Positions 43,752-52,148 of a stretch of DNA of 64,000 bases are shown one piece after another (the stretch's first letter is position 1; the number at the start of each line of letters is the position of its first letter). The DNA is taken from the NCBI RefSeq assembly GCF_029689925.1, contig NZ_CP121445.1:5824501-5888500 (forward strand), in the 5' to 3' direction. The notes beneath the pieces were generated by a model. The model saw only the letters and a list, made by a program, of their open reading frames with translations. It was not told the DNA's origin and made no database searches. The stretch is from Anaerocolumna sp. AGMB13025. GTDB lineage: Bacteria; Bacillota; Clostridia; Lachnospirales; Lachnospiraceae. Both the position numbers and the translations under genes were made by a program.

Positions 43752-44126
43752 TTATTCCTCCAAACTTAGCTCATCAATGAGTTTTTTCAAATCTTCGCTT
43801 AAAATTCCAACAGGCTTTGCATATTCGATAATATCCGTAAGCTTTTTCTCAATCTCTACCAATCGAGTTTCTCTTAGAAGCTCCATATTCTGTGGAGCTA
43901 CAAACGAGCCTTTTCCCATCATATTGATCGTAAACCCTTCCGCTTCCAGTCCTTCATATGCTTTCCTGGTAGTAATAACGCTTACGTTCAAGTCCTTTGC
44001 CAAGTTCCTGACAGATGGCAAAACATCTCCCTCTTTCAATTCACCAGACATAATCGCGGTTTTGATTTGGTTCATAATCTGCATGTAAATAGGTACCTCT
44101 GCAGAATTAATAATAATTATATTAAT
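43752..44126 (-). CDS. GntR family regulator, YtrA type, with likely AUU start
   Basis: Winged-helix repressor. The DNA-binding part reads QIMNQIKTAIMSGELKEGDVLPSVRNLAKDLNVSVITTRKAYEGLEAEGF, then GKGSFV. YtrA proteins begin with a segment ending PIY-x-QI. That segment (NSAEVPIYMQI) is encoded upstream of the first ATG (44084) without an ATG of its own. AGGTGA (44138-44133) lies six bases before an ATT codon at 44126-44124, in frame and preceded by an in-frame stop, so AUU is the probable start (124 residues). Using ATG 44084 would lose about 14 residues of the family's N terminus and has no ribosome site. AUU initiation is known for infC but rare. Confidence 0.8.
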   Translation of the reverse strand: MNIIIINSAEVPIYMQIMNQIKTAIMSGELKEGDVLPSVRNLAKDLNVSVITTRKAYEGLEAEGFTINMMGKGSFVAPQNMELLRETRLVEIEKKLTDIIEYAKPVGILSEDLKKLIDELSLEE

Positions 44127-44150
44127 ATTAAATCACCTCGCTATCTGTAT

Positions 44151-44175
44151 ACTGTGTATGCACTGTAAGCACAGT
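44151..44175. promoter_or_regulatory. YtrA-type operator, ACTGTG-N13-CACAGT
   Basis: Perfect six-base inverted repeat with a 13-base spacer, 25 bases before the likely start of the GntR gene. Arms and spacing recall the AGTGTA-N13-TACACT site of Bacillus YtrA. Autorepression is likely. Confidence 0.75.
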
Positions 44176-44474
44176 TTATCATAGAGGTTATGTATAGTCA
44201 ATAGTTATATTTGTAGGGGGAGTGGATATTTTAGATGTTTAAATAACGATTTAGTTAAAATAGAAAAAAGTAATATAGAGATGAATTAAGAGCAAGAGGT
44301 TAATTAGCTTTTATATCATAGATTAAATCTATACATGAGGGGAGTATGTTAGATTTATCGGCTATTAACCTCTTTATATACACGATAACAGAATTTTACA
44401 ATAATGTCAATAATTTTTATCGCTTCAATGCGTTATTTTTCATTTTATATCGCTTATATGTTTAAAACAAATTC

Positions 44475-44510
44475 AACAAAAAAGAAGCGTACAATATTTG
44501 CTTGCTTCTT
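44475..44510 (-). terminator. Terminator after the first XRE gene
   Basis: AAGAAGC pairs with GCTTCTT on the minus strand, then a TTTTTTG U-run. It lies just beyond the XRE stop codon. The rest of the 390-base gap up to 44126 has no other gene. Confidence 0.8.
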
Positions 44511-44517
44511 ATTTTGC

Positions 44518-44868
44518 TTACTTATTACTAATCAGTCTAAATAGAATTTCAAATAGACTTAAGACTTCTTTCTGTTCAGATGGCTTTAATGCATTCAACC
44601 TGTTTATTAGTAACCCCAGCGCGGTATCATTTTCACCATTGTCTTCTTTCATTGGTTGAATATGCCTAAAAAGGTCCTCAAAAGTTATATCTAAAGCATT
44701 AACAAGCTTTTCAATGCTGTCTATTTTAGGTATCGTTTCTCCTCTTTCAATGCGCCCTAAATGAGTAGTGTTTACATTTGCTTTATCAGCTAATTCTTCA
44801 ATACTCATTTCTTTATTATTTCTGATTATTCTGATTCTATCACCGACTATCTTAGATATATCACTCAT
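44518..44868 (-). CDS. XRE family transcriptional regulator (paralogue 1)
   Basis: 116 residues. An N-terminal helix-turn-helix (about 10-60): DRIRIIRNNKEMSIEELADKANVNTTHLGRIERGE is a good XRE/Cro motif. The C-terminal half (QPMKEDNGENDTALGLLINRLNALKPSEQKEVLSLFEIL) is a Leu-rich dimerisation-type helix pair. The protein at 45245 has the same length and about 60% identity by eye, so the two are tandem duplicates. No phage or toxin gene lies next to them; target and trigger are unknown. Confidence 0.88.
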   Translation of the reverse strand: MSDISKIVGDRIRIIRNNKEMSIEELADKANVNTTHLGRIERGETIPKIDSIEKLVNALDITFEDLFRHIQPMKEDNGENDTALGLLINRLNALKPSEQKEVLSLFEILFRLISNK

Positions 44869-45203
44869 TTTATTCCTCCCATATAAATCTAAGATACCTT
44901 TTAAATTGCCTGCTCACAATATCATGCAAGCGTTACCAAGCTCAAATAAACGCTTTTATGTGCTTTATTTAAGAAAAAATCGAAAAATATAACTCATTTA
45001 TACTCTGCTTCCTTCCTTTATATAACATCACGTCTACAAAGAATCAAATATTATGTAAGTATTTACTTCAATAATATAGGTTTCTTCATTGTAACGTTAA
45101 TTATTCTATAGAGCTAGTTGTAAAATAACTATTCTGAACCCCAAATTTGTTTTTATATTCCTTTAAAAGTTTAATGAAAAGCTATTTAAAAGCGTATTTC
45201 AAT

Positions 45204-45242
45204 AAAAAAGAAGCTCACATTGTAATTGCTTGCTTCTTTTTT
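45204..45242 (-). terminator. Terminator after the second XRE gene
   Basis: AAAAAAGAAGC pairs with GCTTCTTTTTT. The core is shared with the terminators at 44475 and 42199, so the duplication that produced the XRE pair probably included the terminator. Confidence 0.85.
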
Positions 45243-45244
45243 GT

Positions 45245-45595
45245 CTACTTATTATTAATCATATTTAATAGAAGTTCAAATAGATTTAAGACTTCTTTCT
45301 GTTCTGACGGCTTTAAAGAATTCAACTTGTTTATAAATAACCCCAGCGCTACTTCATTTTCACTAATGTCTTCTTTTAATGGTTGTATATTCCGGAATAG
45401 TTCTTCAAAAGTTATATCCAAAGCATTAACAAGTTTTTCAATACTGTCAAAATTAAGTATAGTATCTCCTCTTTCTATATAGCCTAAGTGAGCTGTACTG
45501 ATATTAGCTCTATGTGCCAATTCCTCCATGCTAAGCCCTTTGTCATTTCTTACAATCCGTATTCTATCCCCAAGTACCTTTGACAATTCACTCAT
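45245..45595 (-). CDS. XRE family transcriptional regulator (paralogue 2)
   Basis: 116 residues, same layout as the gene at 44518: DRIRIVRNDKGLSMEELAHRANISTAHLGYIERGD is the XRE helix-turn-helix, then SLKPSEQKEVLNLFELLLNM. The start at ATG 45595 is preceded by AGGAGG ten bases away; an upstream in-frame ATG at 45649 adds 18 residues with no family match. The 357 bases downstream of 45595 up to the next stop hold no gene. The two copies could bind overlapping sites, and one may be a diverging copy. Confidence 0.87.
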   Translation of the reverse strand: MSELSKVLGDRIRIVRNDKGLSMEELAHRANISTAHLGYIERGDTILNFDSIEKLVNALDITFEELFRNIQPLKEDISENEVALGLFINKLNSLKPSEQKEVLNLFELLLNMINNK

Positions 45596-45952
45596 AAAAT
45601 AACTACCTCCTGTTAGTATTAATATACTTTTAATTACTTTCATCAACAAGAGTTTTTAAGTGATGTATTTTAATTAAATCACTTATACGTTATACTACTT
45701 TGAAATTATGAATCTAAAAAAGATTAGTCTGATTTATATGAGTCTCATATATAAGTCTCTGCAATTAAAATTAGCATGACTAGGAGTAAATTGTCTTTGT
45801 ATAGGTTTAAGCATGGATTATATCACTACTCAATTTCTACCAAATCTTTATATAAAACGAAATATTCGAAACCTCATTAGGTAACTTCTCGTCTGCAAAT
45901 TACAATCAAATATGATGTAGGTATTTACTGCAGTTTCTGCACCCAAACTATG

Positions 45953-47764
45953 TTACAATTCATTGATTGTGTCAGTAATCGCCATATTCCGAATTCGTTT
46001 CGCCGGTGTATAGACCGCAGCAATGGCAGCAGCAAGTACAAACAGAAGAATCACAGCAAGTGCAGTCACAGGAAAACTCCAGACGGCATAGCTAAAATGT
46101 GTGGTAATCAGATTATCATATAATAGCTTGCTCATGAGCAAGCCAACTACGCAACCGACCACACAACCTGACAAAGCATACGCGGCGGCTTCGGCGGCAA
46201 TCATTTTTGTAATCTGTTGCGTATCCATCCCGACAGCACGCATCGCCCCGTACTGCTTGATTCTTGCGGACACGCTCATGGAAATACTGTTCATGATATT
46301 CAGCACCGTCACTGCTGTGATGATTCCCAGAAAACCGTACACGAATAGCAAAAATGCCATATAGGTGCTGGAGGTCCGCTGATCTCGCTGATCTCGGAAG
46401 GTGTATTCATTGCCTGCTATGTTATGGATTGCTTCCACGTCCTCATCCGATGCGCCGCTTGTTGTCTGCACCATGACAAGAGAATACCCGGAAATGCCGG
46501 TCAGACGGGCAAAGGTTTCACCGGAGGCAATGAGCGTGACGGTTCCGTGGGTGCTGCCATCTTCGCAAAAGGGGTTGTATTTCAGCAGTCCTGCGATTTC
46601 TACTGTTTGGCCCGCTACCTGTATTTGATCTCCAATTGCAATAGGGGTTTTCTTATCCCAAACCGCAAGCACAGCCTGGCTGTCTCCATATACTTTAGCA
46701 AGATCGCTCCCTTTTCGGAGCTGGTGATCTTTTACCAGGCATTCCAGATCAAAGTCATCATAGGCAATTAGATCAATCGCACTTGACCCGGCATTCACCC
46801 CGGCGGCAATATCAAGGCTGCTTCTTCGACCAAAAACGCGTTTTACCCCTGCCATGCCACTGATTTTATCCAGCAGCCCAGGGTCGATGGAATTGGTACC
46901 GTCGCTGCTTGCAATGTTGATGTCTGCAGTGCTTGAGGACTGAGGCATGATATATCCCACAAGGTCAATCATTACAGAGAAACTCAAAAATAAAATGATG
47001 CTGAGGGCAAAAGAGCTTGTCATGAGTAACAGGTTCTTTTTGCCTGATACGGCGTGATGAATGCCCAGCGCCGTTTCGATTCTAAGAAATCTGGCATTCG
47101 GCACATGGCTTGATTCTTTTGCTGTGTCTGAATTGCCTGATACCGCCATGACCGGTGATACCTTTGCCGCGCGTTTGGCCGGAGATCTTGCGGCAAGCAG
47201 CACGGTGACAACGCCCATTAGAATGCCGCTGATAATTCCAATGATGCTTACGCCAAAAAGCGGTATATCGGCAAATTCTTCACCAACAAGAAAGCGCAGT
47301 GCCCCACACAAGCCCCATGTGGCGGCAACGCCAAGGAGTACGCCAATGGGAACCGCCGTTTTGCACCAGTTAAGCGCCTCTAGCCGGACAAACCGGATGA
47401 TTTGCTGGCGGCTCATGCCGATGCAGCGCATCATGCCAAAGAATTTTGTTCGCTGGGCAACGGTGCTGTTCATACTGCTTGAGATCATCAGAACACCTGC
47501 AAGCAGAATCAGGAGGAATAATACTGCTGCCGCACCAAACAAGGTCTGGGCCATTGTGCTGCTGAAAAGGCTTTGCAGCGCCTGACTGCCATGCTTGCCG
47601 ATTAGCCTGCCTGCTTCCATCCGCACGCCCATCTCTGCCATACTGAACACGGCAGTGACCAAAAATACTGCAAACACAATGCACAAAAGCGTCATACGGT
47701 TTTGCCGTTTATGTACCTTTGCAGAAATTGGTATCAAACTCAGATAGCTTTTCATTCCAGACAC
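45953..47764 (-). CDS. ABC transporter permease, FtsX type (two FtsX domains)
   Basis: 603 residues. TM1 near 25-45, then two FtsX domains: one with helices about 95-115, 140-160 and 180-200, the other ending the protein (about 480-580). Extracytoplasmic part about 255-470. Typical FtsX stretches are RTKFFGMMRCIGMSRQQIIRF and RIKQYGAMRAVGMDTQQITKM. The architecture is that of SalY/BceB-like exporters for peptides or lantibiotics. Its start overlaps the ATPase stop by 13 bases. Downstream of it lies the XRE pair. Substrate not readable. Confidence 0.88.
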   Translation of the reverse strand: MSGMKSYLSLIPISAKVHKRQNRMTLLCIVFAVFLVTAVFSMAEMGVRMEAGRLIGKHGSQALQSLFSSTMAQTLFGAAAVLFLLILLAGVLMISSSMNSTVAQRTKFFGMMRCIGMSRQQIIRFVRLEALNWCKTAVPIGVLLGVAATWGLCGALRFLVGEEFADIPLFGVSIIGIISGILMGVVTVLLAARSPAKRAAKVSPVMAVSGNSDTAKESSHVPNARFLRIETALGIHHAVSGKKNLLLMTSSFALSIILFLSFSVMIDLVGYIMPQSSSTADINIASSDGTNSIDPGLLDKISGMAGVKRVFGRRSSLDIAAGVNAGSSAIDLIAYDDFDLECLVKDHQLRKGSDLAKVYGDSQAVLAVWDKKTPIAIGDQIQVAGQTVEIAGLLKYNPFCEDGSTHGTVTLIASGETFARLTGISGYSLVMVQTTSGASDEDVEAIHNIAGNEYTFRDQRDQRTSSTYMAFLLFVYGFLGIITAVTVLNIMNSISMSVSARIKQYGAMRAVGMDTQQITKMIAAEAAAYALSGCVVGCVVGLLMSKLLYDNLITTHFSYAVWSFPVTALAVILLFVLAAAIAAVYTPAKRIRNMAITDTINEL

Positions 47765-48435
47765 CTCCCAAAATCAGTAAGCATGCCGTCAGAAACCCGC
47801 AGCACGCGGTCAGCGGTTTGGGCGATGCCGGGGCTGTGGGTAATCATTACAATGGTCTGTTCATACTTTTTGGCGGCTTCTTTAAGAAGGGCAATAACCT
47901 CGCTGCTGTTCTGAGAATCCAGGTTTCCGGTCGGCTCATCTGCCAAAATCAGCGATGGACGCGTATACAGCGCACGCCCGATGGCCACTCTTTGCTGCTG
48001 CCCACCGGATAACTGGCTGGGGAGGTGATTACGTCGCTCTTTTAGACCCAGCACCGTCAGCAATTCCTCCAGATACTTCTTATCCGGCTTCTGGTAGTCG
48101 AGCAGCACCGGGAAAATTATGTTCTGCTCCACCGTCAGCTCAGGAATTAAATTAAACGCCTGAAAGATAAAACCTATGTTTCTGCGGCGAAAAACTGTCA
48201 ACTGACGTTCTTTCATTTTAAAGGTATCGTTGCCGTCAATAAAGACTTTGCCGGAGGTTGGCGTATCCAGTGCCCCAAGCATATTCAGCAGGGTGCTCTT
48301 GCCGGAGCCGGATTCGCCCACCACTGCGACAAATTCGCCTTTGGGAACTGTAAAGCTGATATCTTTTAATGCGTGTACAGCGGCTTCGTCACTGCCGTAA
48401 ATTTTACAGATGGATTTTACTTCTAATAAGTTCAT
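47752..48435 (-). CDS. ABC transporter ATPase, LolD/SalX type
   Basis: 227 residues. Walker A GESGSGKST near 37-45, signature LSGGQQQRVAIGRAL near 138, Walker B LILADEPTGNLD, H-loop ITHSP. These are full canonical motifs of MacB/LolD-type ATPases that partner with FtsX permeases. Its stop overlaps the permease start. A promoter region with TCCTACA direct repeats lies between it and the kinase upstream, so the exporter probably is regulated separately from the two-component genes. Confidence 0.92.
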   Translation of the reverse strand: MNLLEVKSICKIYGSDEAAVHALKDISFTVPKGEFVAVVGESGSGKSTLLNMLGALDTPTSGKVFIDGNDTFKMKERQLTVFRRRNIGFIFQAFNLIPELTVEQNIIFPVLLDYQKPDKKYLEELLTVLGLKERRNHLPSQLSGGQQQRVAIGRALYTRPSLILADEPTGNLDSQNSSEVIALLKEAAKKYEQTIVMITHSPGIAQTADRVLRVSDGMLTDFGRCLE

Positions 48436-48498
48436 TATTGTACCTCTCTTTCTCTGTCTATATTGGTAATTGCGATACTATTTAGTTTTCTGAATCTA

Positions 48499-48688
48499 TC
48501 CTACAATTAATACGAATTTCATAGCTTCAGATGCCCTTTGTGCAAGATTCAGCTCTGAAATTGTATTAATCCCATGGTAGATCGATACAATCGTAAAGTT
48601 TCACAATTGCCTATATGTCTATATTCTAAGGAAAGAGTATCATACGTTTCCTACAGTAAGATGAATTCTATCCTACAATTTTGTAGGA
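48499..48688 (-). promoter_or_regulatory. Promoter region with three TCCTACA boxes
   Basis: TCCTACA occurs at 48499-48505, 48649-48655 and 48671-48677; the last two are 22 bp apart, two DNA turns. The last is part of a perfect palindrome (TCCTACAATTTTGTAGGA, 48671-48688) that overlaps the kinase stop codon. These are likely response-regulator sites for the exporter genes at 48435. Confidence 0.55.
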
Positions 48689-49710
48689 ATTAAAAATTCT
48701 ATGATAAAAGTAGTTCCCGCCCCCAACTCACTTTCAGCTTTTACTGTCCCGCTGTGGGCTTCAATAATGGATTTGGCAAGGGACAGCCCCAAACCAATTC
48801 CTTGTGTATCCTTTGAAAATTTACTACGGTAAAACCGTTTGAAAATGTGATACAAGTCTTCGGGATGAATGCCGCAGCCGTCATCTTCGATACGAATTTG
48901 AAGGATTGCAGAAACTTGTTTCCACGAAATCTGAATCCGATTACCCTTTTTCGTGTGGTCAAGCGCATTTTTAACGATATTGTCCATTGCCTCCGTTAAC
49001 CAATCCCGGTCACAAAGCAAAGTAACCGCAGTGTCACCAGTCAAGCGGATTTCCTTTTCCTCCCGCTCGGCTCGGAACGCAAAGTGCTTTTGAACACGCT
49101 CCATCATTTCAAATACGTTTTCTGTCTGTTTCTCAAAAACAACTGTCCCAGCATCCATTTTGGTGATTTTCAAAAGGTTTTGTACCAAAGTCTCGATTCT
49201 GCCCAGCTCCTGTTCGGATAGAGTAGTAAACTCCTCGATTGCCTGGGGATTTTCTGCTTCGCTTTGCAGAATTCCATTATAAATATTGAGGGCTGCAAGA
49301 GGTGTTTTTAATTGATGTGAAATATCTGCCATGGTATTTTTTAAGAATTCCTTGGATTTTTGTTCCTGTTCCGCATGGGCATTCAGGATAGAAACCAAAG
49401 TATTGACCTCGTGAAACAGCCGATATAGTTCGCCCTCATCATTGCACATAATGCGGGCATCCTGATTTCCGGACATATATTCTGTAATTTGAGTCACCGC
49501 GGCCTCAATGGTTTTGTTTTGCTCCTTAAAATATTGGTAGCAAAACAGTAGGATTGCCAGTGCCATGCACAGCGCGAAGAAAAATATGGATAGCGCCCCA
49601 GGAACAAAGGATAAGCCCATCAGAACCGATGCGGCTGCCACAAACACAGCAATGCACGCTACTATCTCAACGAAAAGAAGTTTAATTTTTTGGTTCGCCA
49701 GGATTTTCAT
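48673..49710 (-). CDS. Sensor histidine kinase, two-TM with short sensor
   Basis: 345 residues. Two hydrophobic segments (about 10-30 and 34-55) with almost no extracytoplasmic loop, so an intramembrane-type sensor. HAMP-like linker follows. H box DISHQLKTPLAALNIYN near 130, N box MDNIVKNALDHT, G1 DDGCGIHPED, G2 GIGLGLSLAKSI. Its ATG would overlap the regulator's intended stop by the ATGA arrangement. The regulator itself has an apparent frameshift. Together with the exporter downstream it is a peptide-antibiotic-type resistance set. Confidence 0.9.
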   Translation of the reverse strand: MKILANQKIKLLFVEIVACIAVFVAAASVLMGLSFVPGALSIFFFALCMALAILLFCYQYFKEQNKTIEAAVTQITEYMSGNQDARIMCNDEGELYRLFHEVNTLVSILNAHAEQEQKSKEFLKNTMADISHQLKTPLAALNIYNGILQSEAENPQAIEEFTTLSEQELGRIETLVQNLLKITKMDAGTVVFEKQTENVFEMMERVQKHFAFRAEREEKEIRLTGDTAVTLLCDRDWLTEAMDNIVKNALDHTKKGNRIQISWKQVSAILQIRIEDDGCGIHPEDLYHIFKRFYRSKFSKDTQGIGLGLSLAKSIIEAHSGTVKAESELGAGTTFIIEFLIPTKL

Positions 49711-50404
49711 AATGCACCTCGATCAGCAAAATTCCACTTATACCCCAAGCCCCGCACCGTGATGATCCTTTTGGGATTACCGGGGTCATCTCGATTTTCG
49801 TGCGCAGTCTGCGGATATACACTGTGAGCGTATTGCTGTCCACATAGTTTTCCTTGCAATCCCACAGCTTGCTTAAAATCTGTTCCGGCGAAAGCACCCT
49901 GTCCGGGTTTTCTATAAATAAACACAGCAGCTTATATTCGCTGGCGGTCAGTTCAATAATTTCACCGTTTTTTGCTACCTCACTTTTCAGCAAATCAACC
50001 TTTATTCCGCCTGACACCAGCTCAGTATCTACTTGATTAAACTGTTCACTTCTTCGGAGCAGAGCATTAATCCTTGACAGAAACACTGCCAGTTTAAAAG
50101 GCTTTGTGATGTAGTCGTCACCGCCGATATCAAGCCCCATGATGATGTCGGTTTCTTCATCGGCAGCAGTTAGAAACATAATGGGTACTTTTGATGTCTG
50201 TCGTATCTTTTTGCATAATTCAAAGCCTGAGCCATCTGGTAGTGAAACATCTAAAATCACCAGATCATAGTTATCCTCTGCCCATTTTATGTTCGCTTCA
50301 CAGATGGTGCGGGCAAGGTCCAACTCATATCCCTGCTTTTTTATAGAGAAGGATAACCCATTGATTAAACTTATATCATCTTCAACTAAAAATATTCGTT
50401 TCAT
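49682..50404 (-). CDS. OmpR-family response regulator with one-base deletion in the DNA-binding wing
   Basis: 240 residues as read. Receiver domain (1-118): DD near 9-10, Asp in VILDVSLPDGSG near 53, Lys in YITKPFK. The winged helix starts correctly (ASEYKLLCLFIENPDRVL, YVDSNTLTVYIRRLRTKIE) but then reads MTPVIPKG and on into an unrelated tail that overlaps the kinase gene by 29 bases. In the next frame the expected end appears: DDPGNPKRIITVRGLGYKWNFADRGAL, stopping at 49709-49707 in the ATGA overlap with the kinase. One G lost near 49790 explains this. It is either real inactivation of the wing or a sequencing error. Confidence 0.87.
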   Translation of the reverse strand: MKRIFLVEDDISLINGLSFSIKKQGYELDLARTICEANIKWAEDNYDLVILDVSLPDGSGFELCKKIRQTSKVPIMFLTAADEETDIIMGLDIGGDDYITKPFKLAVFLSRINALLRRSEQFNQVDTELVSGGIKVDLLKSEVAKNGEIIELTASEYKLLCLFIENPDRVLSPEQILSKLWDCKENYVDSNTLTVYIRRLRTKIEMTPVIPKGSSRCGAWGISGILLIEVHYENPGEPKN

Positions 50405-50992
50405 TTACTTCTACTCTCCTTGGAGTCGTTTTTTATATTACTCGTATTTTATTTTTAAGTGCAATTATATTATCGTTGTTTTGAGATGAACCCGCAACTC
50501 ACGGTAGAACAGGAATGTTAAACTTCCACAGGGTTGCTTGGCATAGAGGTACTGCCTTCGTATTCTCTGTGCCTGCTTAAACCATTTATGAAATTCTTTT
50601 TTCGCTCTGCTGTTTTTGTTTTTATAAACGGGGCGTTCCTTTTGCTCGATACGTTCCTTTTTGGCATGCTAAAGCTAGTAAATTCGCTCCTATTCCTGCA
50701 TTTGCCAGGTCAGAAGCAATGCGGTCTAGGTATTCTTTCTTATTACCAATTTGCTTGCAGGTCCGTCCGCTTTTTCTGCTTTTGATTACAGTGATAGGTC
50801 TGGTGTTTGCTTTTAAATCAGTATATCATAGAGAATTGGTATTTAAAAATAAAATTCTTCAAATCTTTACAAGCGTCTAAATCTAAGCTAAGATGTAATA
50901 GGAGTTGAATCCATTTCATTTTGCAACATAAATACTACTCAAGATCAATGAAGATAGGATTCTATAATAAAGCAAATTTTTAGGAGGTTATC
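50405..50992. other. 590-bp gap with decayed coding sequence
   Basis: No intact gene. On the minus strand from about 50800 to 50480 there is coding-like sequence in shifting frames, for example SGRTCKQIGNKKEYLDRIAS and LANAGIGANLLALA, then KERIEQKERPVYKNKNSRAK and EFHKWFKQAQRIRRQYLYAK. It looks like a decayed gene, family not recognised with confidence. The rest is promoter for the gene at 50993. Confidence 0.5.
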
Positions 50993-51685
50993 ATGAAAAA
51001 AATAAGAATAACAGGCATATTAGTAATAGGGATTTTGTCCATATTAATTTTTGGTCAAACAATGAAAAGCAATGCAGATACTAAAATGAATGAAAATAAT
51101 TTAATAGCCGAATTAAAAGACAAAGACATTTCCCTATACTATGACCAGAAGACAGATTCCGCTATGCTAAAAGGCTTTTATTTAAAAATGGGTGATACTA
51201 TTCAGTATTTTGACTGGGAAAGTATCGACAAACCTGGGTTTTATCCAACTCTTAGTTTGATCCAGGATAAATACATAGCAATTATCTGCACCTTAGGAGA
51301 AGGCTCTGGTTTTAATGAGCAACAGCTGCATATCATTAATAAAGCCTCCCTTGAGGAAATGAACTATCAAAATCCCTTAGAGGTGCTTAATAAACAAGTA
51401 AAGACAAAGGTGAAAGCACCCAGTGTACATATAAGAATCGGCAATACTATATGGAAATCCTCGTATCCTGAGGTAAAGAATTTCACTAACTTTTTTAAGA
51501 CAGTTTCTTACGAAAATATAATTACTTATGAGGTTTCGAATAATTCCTTTAAAGTAACTTTAAAAGCACAAGTTAGCCCTTCTCTTTTTATTGGTGAATT
51601 TGAAATCAATTATGGTATGGACAATAAAGGGGACGGATTTATTCCAGATACTATAAACTTTAAATTTGAAGATATTGAACTATAA
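50993..51685 (+). CDS. Exported protein, function unknown
   Basis: 230 residues with a hydrophobic signal (about 5-24) and a likely cleavage near NADT. The mature part alternates short strands (ISLYYDQKTDSAMLKGFYLKMGDTIQYFDW) with helices, and TYEVSNNSFKVTLKAQVSPSLFIGEFEINYGMD near the end. No known domain recognised. AGGAGG precedes ATG. Gene stands alone with a very long hairpin downstream. The protein has no Cys, so it is not a lipoprotein. Probably a surface or secreted protein; function unknown. Confidence 0.7.
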   Translation: MKKIRITGILVIGILSILIFGQTMKSNADTKMNENNLIAELKDKDISLYYDQKTDSAMLKGFYLKMGDTIQYFDWESIDKPGFYPTLSLIQDKYIAIICTLGEGSGFNEQQLHIINKASLEEMNYQNPLEVLNKQVKTKVKAPSVHIRIGNTIWKSSYPEVKNFTNFFKTVSYENIITYEVSNNSFKVTLKAQVSPSLFIGEFEINYGMDNKGDGFIPDTINFKFEDIEL

Positions 51686-51720
51686 GGAAAAATTAAACCC
51701 TATTCTATAAAAAATTATAT

Positions 51721-51810
51721 AAAAATACTCACCGCTCAATGAAGTGAATCCCTTTTCTTAGATTATTATCTAACAAAAATGGTTCACGTCAATGAATGGT
51801 GAGTATTTTT
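51721..51810. terminator. 90-bp imperfect inverted repeat
   Basis: The arms (AAAAATACTCACC at one end, GGTGAGTATTTTT at the other) pair over almost 45 bases with about eight mismatches, and the tip holds TTAGAT/ATCTAA. It begins with A-runs and ends with U-runs, so it can terminate transcription in both directions. It is longer than a normal terminator and resembles a small mobile-element remnant. Confidence 0.7.
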
Positions 51811-51952
51811 CCGTAGTGATAAACAACATGTAAGTTTTTGCAATAATAGAGAATGTGGTATGAAAGAATTTGAGCATCTGGTTCCAGACTCTAGCGCTGG
51901 TGTGATGTCACATCCTTGACACCTTAAAATAACTTTCCTAACAATAAAAAAA

Positions 51953-52024
51953 CTCCCCGAGTTGGGCTCGAACCAACAACCCCACGGTTAACAGCCGTGT
52001 GCTCTACCATTGAGCTATCGAGGA
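51953..52024 (-). tRNA. tRNA-Asn (anticodon GTT)
   Basis: Minus strand: acceptor TCCTCGA pairs with TCGGGGA, discriminator G. D arm AGCTCAATGGTAGAGC, anticodon loop CTGTTAA gives GTT, T arm GTTGGTTCGAGCCCAAC. Length 72 without CCA. A T-run follows (TTTTTTT). Confidence 0.95.
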
Positions 52025-52065
52025 ATACATCTGTAATTTTAATACTGTCCCTCGCTAAAGTCAAG

Positions 52066-52115
52066 TAGTAATTTTAGATTATTTATACATTAGTAATTTT
52101 AGATTATTTATACAT
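52066..52115. repeat. Perfect 25-bp tandem duplication
   Basis: TAGTAATTTTAGATTATTTA plus TACAT occurs twice head to tail (52066-52090 and 52091-52115), followed by T-rich sequence. Lies between tRNA-Asn and the lacI-type gene. Confidence 0.9.
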
Positions 52116-52148
52116 TTTTTCAATAAATTTCTACAATACAGAAAAATA

